This document shows positions 1 to 6,394 of a stretch of 16,905 nucleotides of DNA, one piece after another (within the stretch, counting starts at the first letter, position 1; the number at the start of each line of letters is the position of its first letter). The DNA comes from Bacillota bacterium. GTDB taxonomy: Bacteria; Bacillota; Clostridia; Lachnospirales; Lachnospiraceae. A model generated the notes under the pieces. It saw only the letters and a program-made list of their open reading frames with translations, did no database searches and had not been told where the DNA came from. Location: NCBI GenBank assembly GCA_023435645.1, contig JAEYRK010000012.1, positions 1-16,905 on the forward strand, read 5' to 3'. The position numbers and the translations under genes were made by a program.

Positions 1-40
1 CTCCTGTGTATTTGTTTGTGAGCTGGCAAAACCCACATTC

Positions 41-69
41 ATTATAGCACGGGAGGTTTTTTGCTTGAA
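41..69 (-). promoter_or_regulatory. Putative extended -10 promoter for a gene beyond the left edge
   Basis: On the minus strand there is a TGC-TATAAT extended -10 (TATAAT at 41-46). A weak -35-like TTCAAG lies 17 bases upstream at 64-69. An AGGAG ribosome-binding-like sequence sits at the very left edge (1-5). This suggests a minus-strand gene whose start lies just outside the window. The -35 is poor (3 of 6), but the extended -10 partly compensates. Confidence 0.45.
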
Positions 70-88
70 GCTAAAGCAAATCGGGACG

Positions 89-118
89 CACCTGCAGAGC
101 AGGTGGTTTATTTTATCT
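89..118 (+). terminator. Small hairpin with T-rich tail on the plus strand
   Basis: CACCTGC-AGA-GCAGGTG (89-105) forms a perfect 7-bp stem with a 3-base loop, followed on the plus strand by GTTTATTTTAT. It has the shape of a weak intrinsic terminator. No plus-strand gene is visible to its left, so it could instead be a regulatory hairpin between two minus-strand units. Confidence 0.35.
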
Positions 119-130
119 GCGATACAATAA

Positions 131-168
131 GGCAGCTACGACATGGAATCATCCATTGCCATAGCTGC
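131..168 (-). terminator. Probable end hairpin of the Dlt-like unit
   Basis: GGCAGCTA (131-138) pairs with TAGCTGCC, and the inner ATGGA / TCCAT pairs extend the stem, giving a long imperfect hairpin 60 bases past the lipoprotein stop. On the minus strand it is followed by TTATTG, a poor U-tract. It is the most likely 3' end of the minus-strand operon, though not a textbook terminator. Confidence 0.45.
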
Positions 169-227
169 CCCTGCTTTTATGGTTGGCAGAATTACTGCCT
201 TTGAAATTATTTGCTTGTTTTGGGAGC

Positions 228-800
228 CTATTGTAGCTCCGGGATCGCTGCCAGATAGGTGATTCCGGTTACCTCATTCTCCTCCACATTGAACATGATG
301 GCGGAATCCTCCTTGGTATAGGTGTAGGAGGCCCCATTTCCGGTATAATCCTCACCATAGGCATCTAATAGTTGCTGAACCGTTGAACCGATATAGATTC
401 CTTCCTTCGTGCTTACGGAGTCATCCGTAAAGTAGATGGAGGAAATATAATCCTCCTTGTCACTCTTAGGATAGGTGGTCAACTCTATCCCCTGATAGAA
501 GTAGGTTTTATCCATTCCGCTAAAAGCACAGCTCTTTGCTTCAAAGCATTCCTGAGGTTCTCCCACAGCCTCTAAAACCGGGGCAACATCCGTATTCATA
601 CGGATCACCACTCCATTGTAATCAAACTCATAAACATCCTTCGTTACTGCCGTGTCACCGGTCGGAGTGGTATCCACAGCTTCCACAGGATCCTGCTTTG
701 TTCCTGACTGATCGGCAGCTTCCTTCTCCTCTGCCTGCTGCTTCGACCCGCAACCAGTCATCAATAACGCCATTAAGACACAAAGTAATATTTTCTTCAT
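228..800 (-). CDS. Small lipoprotein of unknown function, last gene of the Dlt-like unit
   Basis: A 190-residue exported lipoprotein. The N-terminus has two Lys, a hydrophobic stretch and a lipobox LMTGC with Cys17 as the lipidation site. It is followed by a Glu/Lys/Thr-rich linker (about residues 18-55) and then a globular domain of about 130 residues rich in Tyr, Asp and Glu. I recognise no named domain. GGAGGG lies 6 bases before the ATG. It follows the SGNH gene by 79 bases on the same strand with no terminator between, so it is probably co-transcribed. A lipoprotein on the outer face of the membrane, next to surface-acylation genes, could assist the extracellular transfer step or bind the modified polymer, but that role is inferred from position only. 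Confidence 0.85.
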   Translation of the reverse strand: MKKILLCVLMALLMTGCGSKQQAEEKEAADQSGTKQDPVEAVDTTPTGDTAVTKDVYEFDYNGVVIRMNTDVAPVLEAVGEPQECFEAKSCAFSGMDKTYFYQGIELTTYPKSDKEDYISSIYFTDDSVSTKEGIYIGSTVQQLLDAYGEDYTGNGASYTYTKEDSAIMFNVEENEVTGITYLAAIPELQ

Positions 801-879
801 TCTATCCCTCCTGTTGATTACTTATCATGCAGACCAGCTCTAAGTGCTCTTACATTGTCTGCACATCCTATTGGTTCAA

Positions 880-1980
880 TTATTCAGCTACTGTTTCCGT
901 TGTCTGTGCAGTAGCACCATAGCTCTTCAAATAGCCATATTCCTTCAGCTCTCTCTCCTGGTCTGCTATCATCTCATAATAGAAGTCCGTCTTTTCCTGC
1001 CAAATCTCAGCCAGCTTAGGATCCTGTCTGTGATCCTGAAGGCCAAAGTCCTCGCTGAGTATTCTGCCGAAGTAGTCTGAGAATTTCTCTGCTCCGGATA
1101 GATTCAGATGGAGCCCGGTGTCATAAGTATCCGTAGTATAATCGATGCCCATTTCCTCGGTAACCTTCAGGAAATTGATATAGGTCAGATCATTTTCCTT
1201 CGCATAGTCCACCATCTGTTGATCCCATTCCTCATACCAGTAGGGATATACACTGGGCGATTTGATCAGGATCAGCTGAATTCCCTTGTCCTTACATAGC
1301 TTCGTCAGCTTGTCCAGGTAGGCATAGGCATTATCACCGAACTGATAATCCGGCAGCTTCCTGCCCGTAGGCAGTACGGTAACCGGTCTGGAATCAATTC
1401 TCATTAAATATCCGTTATGTGAAATCTTATCCTTCCGGAACAGGTATCTGAAATCCTCTCCGGTCAGCTCCTGCCATCTGCCATGGTACCTTAGAATCGG
1501 AAAGAGGTAAGAGATAAAATCTTCCTCCTCCACCATGGAGGCCTTGATCGCACCAAGCTTTGCCCTTGACAGCTTCATTCCATCCAGAGTCAGGCGGTTA
1601 TAGGCTTCCTTTTGGGGTTCATTATATTTCAATGCCAGAACATTGAACACCACTACCTCGGGTTTCTCATAGTTTAGCGTATCCTCCAGCAGATAATAGG
1701 ACTGCCAGACAAGCTGCTGGGCACTTCCTCTTATGTAGCTGGTAATTCCGTATTTCTCCCATAGGGTAACCGGTGAGACATTAGAAAATACCTCACAGTC
1801 TCCCACAAATATCACATCATGGTCCTTCACCTCATCATAATATTCTGCCACCAGGCGGCCCTCATGGATTTCTGAGATGTATTTCGGCATAAGCAGCCTC
1901 TGGAGAATTGCCAGAACTACAAGAGCCAGGGTAAGAAATGCAAGGTTTATGATAATTTTTTTGATTCTTTTTATTTTCAT
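880..1980 (-). CDS. DltD-like SGNH-family membrane-anchored protein with a Cys at the nucleophile position
   Basis: A 366-residue protein with one N-terminal membrane segment (about 9-30) and an extracytoplasmic SGNH-like domain. The first block reads VIFVGDCEVF (56-65), placing Cys62 where Ser is expected in GDS/GSS motifs. A later DTGLHLN (287-293) supplies the Asp287-His291 pair typical of the last block. I chose the ATG at 1980 because AAAGGGA precedes it at good spacing. A longer frame open to 2052 would overlap the previous gene and has no better start. The MBOAT stop is 16 bases upstream, which indicates translational linkage. By position and fold it is the counterpart of DltD, the extracellular enzyme that completes transfer of the acyl group to teichoic acid. 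Sequence resemblance to DltD proper is limited, so I give no symbol. Confidence 0.85.
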   Translation of the reverse strand: MKIKRIKKIIINLAFLTLALVVLAILQRLLMPKYISEIHEGRLVAEYYDEVKDHDVIFVGDCEVFSNVSPVTLWEKYGITSYIRGSAQQLVWQSYYLLEDTLNYEKPEVVVFNVLALKYNEPQKEAYNRLTLDGMKLSRAKLGAIKASMVEEEDFISYLFPILRYHGRWQELTGEDFRYLFRKDKISHNGYLMRIDSRPVTVLPTGRKLPDYQFGDNAYAYLDKLTKLCKDKGIQLILIKSPSVYPYWYEEWDQQMVDYAKENDLTYINFLKVTEEMGIDYTTDTYDTGLHLNLSGAEKFSDYFGRILSEDFGLQDHRQDPKLAEIWQEKTDFYYEMIADQERELKEYGYLKSYGATAQTTETVAE

Positions 1981-1996
1981 TGTTGTGATTCCCTTT

Positions 1997-3589
1997 CTAG
2001 AACCTGCTGTAGATAAACTGGTTGGAGTCATAGCCAATTCCATAAGCACCAAAAATCAGTGTTACCAGAAACAGGAGAAAGTAAGCCGCATAGCGTAGCA
2101 TCATCGGTCTGGCAGCAAGCTTTGCCCGAAAGCTTCCGTTTCTGGAGCTGAGACTGACAAACAGCATTAGCATAACTGCAGCCAGTAGTATTCCGTAATC
2201 AGAGGATGTAAGTCCCAGCTTTAGCATGCCTCCCCGGAAAATTTCCGGCAAATTCTGTTTTGACAGAATCGTTCCGTACATTCGGAAGGTTGTCCCAACA
2301 TTGCCGTAACAATCCAGGGTTCTTAAAAAGCCCATCAGCCAGAAGGTCCTGACCACCTGAAACATCCGGTACCAGAAGCTATGACCAACATGAAATCGCT
2401 CATGAAACCTCGCATAAAGCGGAGTGCACTCCTGAGAAACCAGGATGACCAGACAGTTCAAAAGTCCCCATACAATGAAATTCCAGGCGGCACCATGCCA
2501 GATACCGGTAGTAAACCATACAACGATGGTAGCAATATAGACCGGTACCCGCTTTCCAATCTCATCCCCCAGCCTTGCTCTACATTTCTTTGACAAATTC
2601 AGCATGGGCTTGCTGACAGAAATCGGATAGAACATATAATCCTTAAACCAAGTTCCCAGAGTAATGTGCCATCTTCTCCAGTATTCGGTGATGGATTTAG
2701 AGAAATAAGGCCGTTCGAAATTCTCCTTCAGCCGTATTCCCAAAAGCTCTGCAGCACCGATTGCAATATCAATGCCCCCGGTAAAATCCGCATACAGCTC
2801 AATCGCGTAGAAAAATATTCCCATCAGGACATAGATTCCCTGATACTCCTCAGGATTCTGGACAATGGTACTGACAGCGAGAAACAATCGATCAGCGATT
2901 ACCAGCTTCTTAAAGAAACCCCATAGAATTCTCTGAAGACCGTAGGATATGTTCTTAGGTATAAACTTATGTGCAGAAAATAAGGTTTCCTTCAAATCAT
3001 CAAAACGGCTGATCGGTCCTTGGATCAGCTGTGGGAAGAAGGATATAAATAATGCAAGCTTGAACGGATTCCTCTCAGCCCGGTATTTATCACGATAAAG
3101 ATCAATGATATAGCCCATGGTCTGAAAGGTATAGAAGGAGATTCCGAGGGGAAGTACAAAGCCTAGCACGGGAAGGTGCTTCTTCACCCGGAACAATTCA
3201 AATACGGAATTGATATTCAGGATTGTAAAATCCGCATATTTGAGTACTGCAAGAATGCCGAAATTAAATAACAGGCACAGGATCAGCCATTTCTTCATTC
3301 GTCCCTTCATCCTTGCCTTATAAGCCTTTCTCTCCTCCCTGGACAGGTCCTCCCTATTTTCCTTCAGATATACACTTTGAAGCCTCTGAAGCCTGTCCAT
3401 CCGAATACCGGCATAATAAGTAGATACAGTGGTTGCCAGTATATAAACCAGATAGCCGGGACCTGAAAAGAAATAGAACAGATAGCTGGCAAGAAGTAAA
3501 AGCACCCATTGAAGCTTCTTAGGAATCAGGTAATATAGGCTCACTGTAAGGATTAGAAATACAATAAATCGATATGATGTAAAAAGCAT
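1997..3589 (-). CDS. DltB/AlgI-like MBOAT acyltransferase with C-terminal FxYxxF
   Basis: A 530-residue polytopic membrane protein of the MBOAT family. RRWHITLGTW (305-314) carries His308 and GIWHGAAW (362-369) carries His365, the two conserved MBOAT positions. The chain begins with hydrophobic helices (MLFTSYRF onward) as in AlgI/DltB. It is longer than a typical DltB and closer to the AlgI type. The last six residues are FIYSRF, an FxYxxF motif. In the Dlt pathway such a motif, found on the separate small protein DltX, is known to relay the acyl group. MBOATs of this kind move an acyl group from a carrier-protein thioester across the membrane to an outside acceptor. AGGGGG precedes the ATG. 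The carrier gene ends 11 bases upstream and the SGNH gene begins 16 bases downstream. Confidence 0.93.
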   Translation of the reverse strand: MLFTSYRFIVFLILTVSLYYLIPKKLQWVLLLLASYLFYFFSGPGYLVYILATTVSTYYAGIRMDRLQRLQSVYLKENREDLSREERKAYKARMKGRMKKWLILCLLFNFGILAVLKYADFTILNINSVFELFRVKKHLPVLGFVLPLGISFYTFQTMGYIIDLYRDKYRAERNPFKLALFISFFPQLIQGPISRFDDLKETLFSAHKFIPKNISYGLQRILWGFFKKLVIADRLFLAVSTIVQNPEEYQGIYVLMGIFFYAIELYADFTGGIDIAIGAAELLGIRLKENFERPYFSKSITEYWRRWHITLGTWFKDYMFYPISVSKPMLNLSKKCRARLGDEIGKRVPVYIATIVVWFTTGIWHGAAWNFIVWGLLNCLVILVSQECTPLYARFHERFHVGHSFWYRMFQVVRTFWLMGFLRTLDCYGNVGTTFRMYGTILSKQNLPEIFRGGMLKLGLTSSDYGILLAAVMLMLFVSLSSRNGSFRAKLAARPMMLRYAAYFLLFLVTLIFGAYGIGYDSNQFIYSRF

Positions 3590-3600
3590 AGAGCCCCCTG

Positions 3601-3831
3601 TTATTCTTCTTCAATTAATCGTTCTACCAAAGCATACAGAGCCTTCGCAGAGTTGAAATTCTTAGGTACAATCTCCTCCACCGGAATGGTAATGTCAAAT
3701 TCATCACTAATATCCGAGATAATCGATACAATATCAAAGGAATCGATAATTCTGTCATCAATCAGGGTATCACAGGTTTCAAAATCCACCTCCGGGTGTA
3801 ATCCGCTCAAAATTTCAAGTATCTGGTCCAT
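3601..3831 (-). CDS. DltC-like acyl/aminoacyl carrier protein
   Basis: A 76-residue acidic carrier protein. The DSFD motif (30-33) has Ser31 as the phosphopantetheine attachment site, followed by the helix-II pattern IVSIISDISDEFDI, which matches DltC/ACP proteins in length and arrangement. Its predicted role is to hold the amino acid activated by the upstream adenylating enzyme as a thioester and present it to the MBOAT protein encoded 11 bases downstream. GGGAG lies 7 bases before the ATG. A gap of 150 AT-rich bases separates it from the adenylation gene, which is unusual inside an otherwise tight unit. It could serve another acyl group, but the neighbours favour an aminoacyl carrier. Confidence 0.92.
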   Translation of the reverse strand: MDQILEILSGLHPEVDFETCDTLIDDRIIDSFDIVSIISDISDEFDITIPVEEIVPKNFNSAKALYALVERLIEEE

Positions 3832-3852
3832 ATATAATCTCCCATCTTTTCC

Positions 3853-3902
3853 ATTATTTTATAAGTTAAAGTTATCAATTATTTTATAGGTTCAAAGTAA
3901 TT
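3853..3902. repeat. Two tandem 25-bp imperfect AT-rich repeats in the adenylation/carrier gap
   Basis: ATTATTTTATA starts at 3853 and again at 3878. The following bases (AGTTAAAGT and GGTTCAAAGT) are also similar, giving two adjacent units of period 25. They lie in the 150-base gap between the adenylating enzyme and carrier genes, close upstream of the carrier ribosome binding site. No good promoter pair could be fitted. Confidence 0.6.
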
Positions 3903-3932
3903 AAATTTATTTCCAGACATATTAAATTCAAA

Positions 3933-3988
3933 CTACTATTTGTATGGCTGCTATTTGTTATTACTGCTTTTTATAAAGCTGTTATTTG
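3933..3988. repeat. Three copies of CT(A/G)(C/T)TATTTG
   Basis: CTACTATTTG (3933-3942), CTGCTATTTG (3948-3957) and CTGTTATTTG (3979-3988) lie in the same AT-rich gap, and the last overlaps the stop codon of the adenylation gene. The first two start 15 bases apart and the third 31 bases further on. They may be remnants of local slippage or binding sites; nothing in the sequence decides between these. Confidence 0.5.
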
Positions 3989-5493
3989 CTTTGATACCTC
4001 TCCTTCAGAGAAACCCGGTCTATCTTTCCATTTGAGGTTAAGGGCATCACCGGAATCTCCTCCATCACATTGGGTACCATATACCTCGGAAGCTTCTCCT
4101 TCAGAAAATTCGCCAGGGCTGCGGTAGTGATCTCACCGACATAATATAATACGATCTTCTTCTTGCTATGATCAAAGATACAGCAGGCACTCTTGATCTC
4201 CGGATGCATATTGGTTACTACCTCAATTTCGCCCAATTCGATTCGGTGCCCCATATGCTTGATCTGGTTATCCTTCCGTGAGATAAATACCAGCTCTCCA
4301 AATTCATTGTATTTCCCCAGATCACCGGTGCGGTAAATTAGCTCCGGATAACAGGTATTCAGCGGGTTTTGAACGAAGACCTCCTTGGTCCTCTCAAAAT
4401 TTTTATAATAGCCCAGGGTAAGGGATGTCCCACGGATACAGATCTCTCCGGCTTCACCACTTGGTGGAATCCGGTTATTCTCATCCAGAATCAGAATCTC
4501 CGTATTATGAAAGGGTCGTCCGATCGGTATCATCTCATCCAGTTCAAATTCCCGGTTCACTTCATAATAACAGGACATGCCGGTTGCTTCGGTGGGACCA
4601 TACAGATTGACAAATCTGGCTTCCGGAAGATACTTTCTCCACAGCCTGAACTGCTTAATCGGGAACACCTCACTGCCGAAGGCAATCGTATGCAGGTAGC
4701 TCGGAATCTCCTTCTCAAGGGTACCGAAGGCCGATATCATCGTAAGCGCCGATACCACCCAGCAGACCGTATTAATCTTCTTCTCATTCAAAAACTCTAC
4801 CAGCTTTAAGGGAAATAGGAAGAGGCTCTTAGGAACGATATAGGTTGTCGCTCCAAATTTCAGGGTCGGATACAGCTCCTTCAGACAGGCATCTACATAG
4901 AGGGGCGTCTGATTTCCAAAAACCGTATTCTCATTGAACTGTAGCACCTCTGACAGACTCTCTATATAATCAATCACGGAACGGTGGCAGGCCACCACTC
5001 CCTTGGGAATTCCCGTGGAACCGGAGGTGAATACTATATAGATCGGATCTGTGTCAATCTGCTTCTCCCTGATCTCTGCCAGAAGGTCCTCCTTAATCGG
5101 AGTATCCGCCATGTCCTCATAGGAGTATACCTTACCCTGATAATGGAAGCCCTCCAATGCGGCTCTCGTCTCACTGTCACAGATTACCGCTCCCGGCTGT
5201 AGACTTTGAAATATCAGCTCTATCCGATGCTTCGGCATCTCCTCATCTATCGGGACATAATAACAGCCGGCATAAATCACTCCAAAGAAGGCTACTATGG
5301 TTCTTGGATGCTTTCCCATAAAGACTACAATGGGTTCCTTCTTATGCCCCTCCTGTGTCAGGAAGCTTCCGATTGCTCTTGCTCCCTGATAAACCTCTGT
5401 AAAGGTAACACCCGTATTCTCATCCGCATATGCGATTTTTTCGGGAACCTTGGGTACAATCTGTTCTAAGTATTCCAATACATTTCTTTGCAT
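3982..5493 (-). CDS. DltA-like amino-acid adenylating enzyme (stand-alone A domain)
   Basis: A 503-residue ANL-superfamily adenylation protein of usual DltA length. The core motifs are present: FTSGSTGIPKG (155-165), NLYGPTEAT (296-304), YRTGD (387-391) and NGKIDR (488-493) with the catalytic Lys490. It should activate an amino acid with ATP and load it on the carrier encoded downstream. Aligned without gaps to the DltA segment beginning NQAP, the pocket has the amino-group-binding Asp201 but Ala202 and Lys205 in specificity positions. FGSE (272-275) replaces the FCGE of D-Ala-specific DltA, so its characteristic Cys is Gly273. The substrate is therefore probably not D-Ala, and a basic pocket residue could favour an acidic amino acid. 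The ribosome binding site is weak (AAGAGA). It begins 54 bases after the racemase gene. Confidence 0.92.
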   Translation of the reverse strand: MQRNVLEYLEQIVPKVPEKIAYADENTGVTFTEVYQGARAIGSFLTQEGHKKEPIVVFMGKHPRTIVAFFGVIYAGCYYVPIDEEMPKHRIELIFQSLQPGAVICDSETRAALEGFHYQGKVYSYEDMADTPIKEDLLAEIREKQIDTDPIYIVFTSGSTGIPKGVVACHRSVIDYIESLSEVLQFNENTVFGNQTPLYVDACLKELYPTLKFGATTYIVPKSLFLFPLKLVEFLNEKKINTVCWVVSALTMISAFGTLEKEIPSYLHTIAFGSEVFPIKQFRLWRKYLPEARFVNLYGPTEATGMSCYYEVNREFELDEMIPIGRPFHNTEILILDENNRIPPSGEAGEICIRGTSLTLGYYKNFERTKEVFVQNPLNTCYPELIYRTGDLGKYNEFGELVFISRKDNQIKHMGHRIELGEIEVVTNMHPEIKSACCIFDHSKKKIVLYYVGEITTAALANFLKEKLPRYMVPNVMEEIPVMPLTSNGKIDRVSLKERYQSK

Positions 5494-5547
5494 TTATTCT
5501 CTTTTGCCGGATTTTACCCCGACTTCGCCTTCCTAAGTTTATCGTAA

Positions 5548-6294
5548 TCAATTGCTTTCAAAGACCAAGGGTCGTTCCATCGTAATCAGATTCTCGTATT
5601 CCTGCTTCAGCTTTGCCCCACAGAGGGTCACACAGGTTTTTGCCAACACCTCCATCGCATCTATGAAGCCGGAGCCGATTTCGTAATCCCGCTTAATCAG
5701 AGATAATTCCGTACAGCCAAGGATGATTACCTGAGCTCCCATATCCATCAATTCCTCCTTCACTGCCCGGAATTTATCCATTTCCGCAGGTCGGTTGGAT
5801 TTGATGTTCTTATAAATCAAATCTGTCACATAGGTCTGCCCTTCCTTCGAGGGGATCAGTGGTGTAATGCCATGGGACAATAGCTCCGTTTGAAACAAGC
5901 CGCTATGAATGGTTCCATCGGTCGCCATGATACCGGCCCTCTCAATTCCCTGGTCCTTCAGACAGGCTGCTGTTTCCCTGATAATATGAAGAATCGGTCT
6001 GTTGATTCCCCCTGTCAGCTGCTCATGAAAATAATGGGCTGTTACACAAGGCATTGCAAGATAATCCACTCCTAAGAGAACCAGAGCCTTCCCTATTTCG
6101 ATCATGGGCTCTACGGGACTCTCCTTGCTTCTGCCAAGAATATAGTCTGTACGATCCGGTATGGAGGGCTTACTGAAAATAATGATCTCTGTATGCTCCT
6201 GATCCCTTTTTGCATCCGTCATTTTAATCATAAGCTCATAAAAATACGCTGTGGCAATAGGACCTAAGCCACCGATAACACCTAACTTCTTCAT
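5548..6294 (-). CDS. Aspartate/glutamate racemase family protein
   Basis: A 248-residue cofactor-independent racemase-family enzyme. GVIGGLGP (5-12) starts the fold. The two catalytic Cys are visible as Cys83 in MPCVTAHYF (81-89) and Cys194 in LGCTELS (192-198). The usual PCNTAH block reads PCVTAH here, so a conserved Asn is Val84, and the exact substrate is uncertain within the Asp/Glu/other family. I chose the ATG at 6294 because AGAGGTGAGGT lies just before it; the frame extends to 6357 without a better start. It sits between the transglutaminase-like gene and the adenylating enzyme on the same strand. This suggests it supplies a D-amino acid to the ligase, although it could serve peptidoglycan or general metabolism. 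Confidence 0.9.
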   Translation of the reverse strand: MKKLGVIGGLGPIATAYFYELMIKMTDAKRDQEHTEIIIFSKPSIPDRTDYILGRSKESPVEPMIEIGKALVLLGVDYLAMPCVTAHYFHEQLTGGINRPILHIIRETAACLKDQGIERAGIMATDGTIHSGLFQTELLSHGITPLIPSKEGQTYVTDLIYKNIKSNRPAEMDKFRAVKEELMDMGAQVIILGCTELSLIKRDYEIGSGFIDAMEVLAKTCVTLCGAKLKQEYENLITMERPLVFESN

Positions 6295-6330
6295 ATACCT
6301 CACCTCTTTATGCTTCAATCTGAGCTGTGA

Positions 6331-6344
6331 CAACCGGCCGGTTG
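6331..6344. repeat. 14-bp perfect GC-rich palindrome before the racemase gene
   Basis: CAACCGGCCGGTTG equals its own reverse complement. It lies 37 bases upstream of the racemase ATG in the gap after the transglutaminase-like gene. It could be a protein-binding site or an mRNA hairpin that tunes translation. A second small hairpin, CAAGC-5-GCTTG (6363-6377), lies just downstream of the transglutaminase stop and lacks a good U-tract. Confidence 0.6.
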
Positions 6345-6394
6345 ATCTGCATTCCAATAACCCAAGCCTGCCGCTTGCTTAATACCTCAGGTGC

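Noticed and set aside
1981..2052. Longer N-terminus for the SGNH protein, overlapping the MBOAT gene
   Set aside because: The extra 24 residues lack a membrane-protein pattern, while the ATG at 1980 has AAAGGGA at proper spacing followed directly by a basic patch and membrane helix.
4369..4809. 146-residue plus-strand frame antisense to the adenylation gene
   Set aside because: It is a shadow of a gene with clear ANL motifs on the other strand, and has no ribosome binding site or domain.
3601..5493. Naming the cluster as canonical dltABCD
   Set aside because: The pocket residues, the AlgI-length MBOAT with FxYxxF, the GDC motif in the SGNH protein and the racemase all depart from classical dlt genes. 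I therefore use 'Dlt-like' and withhold symbols.
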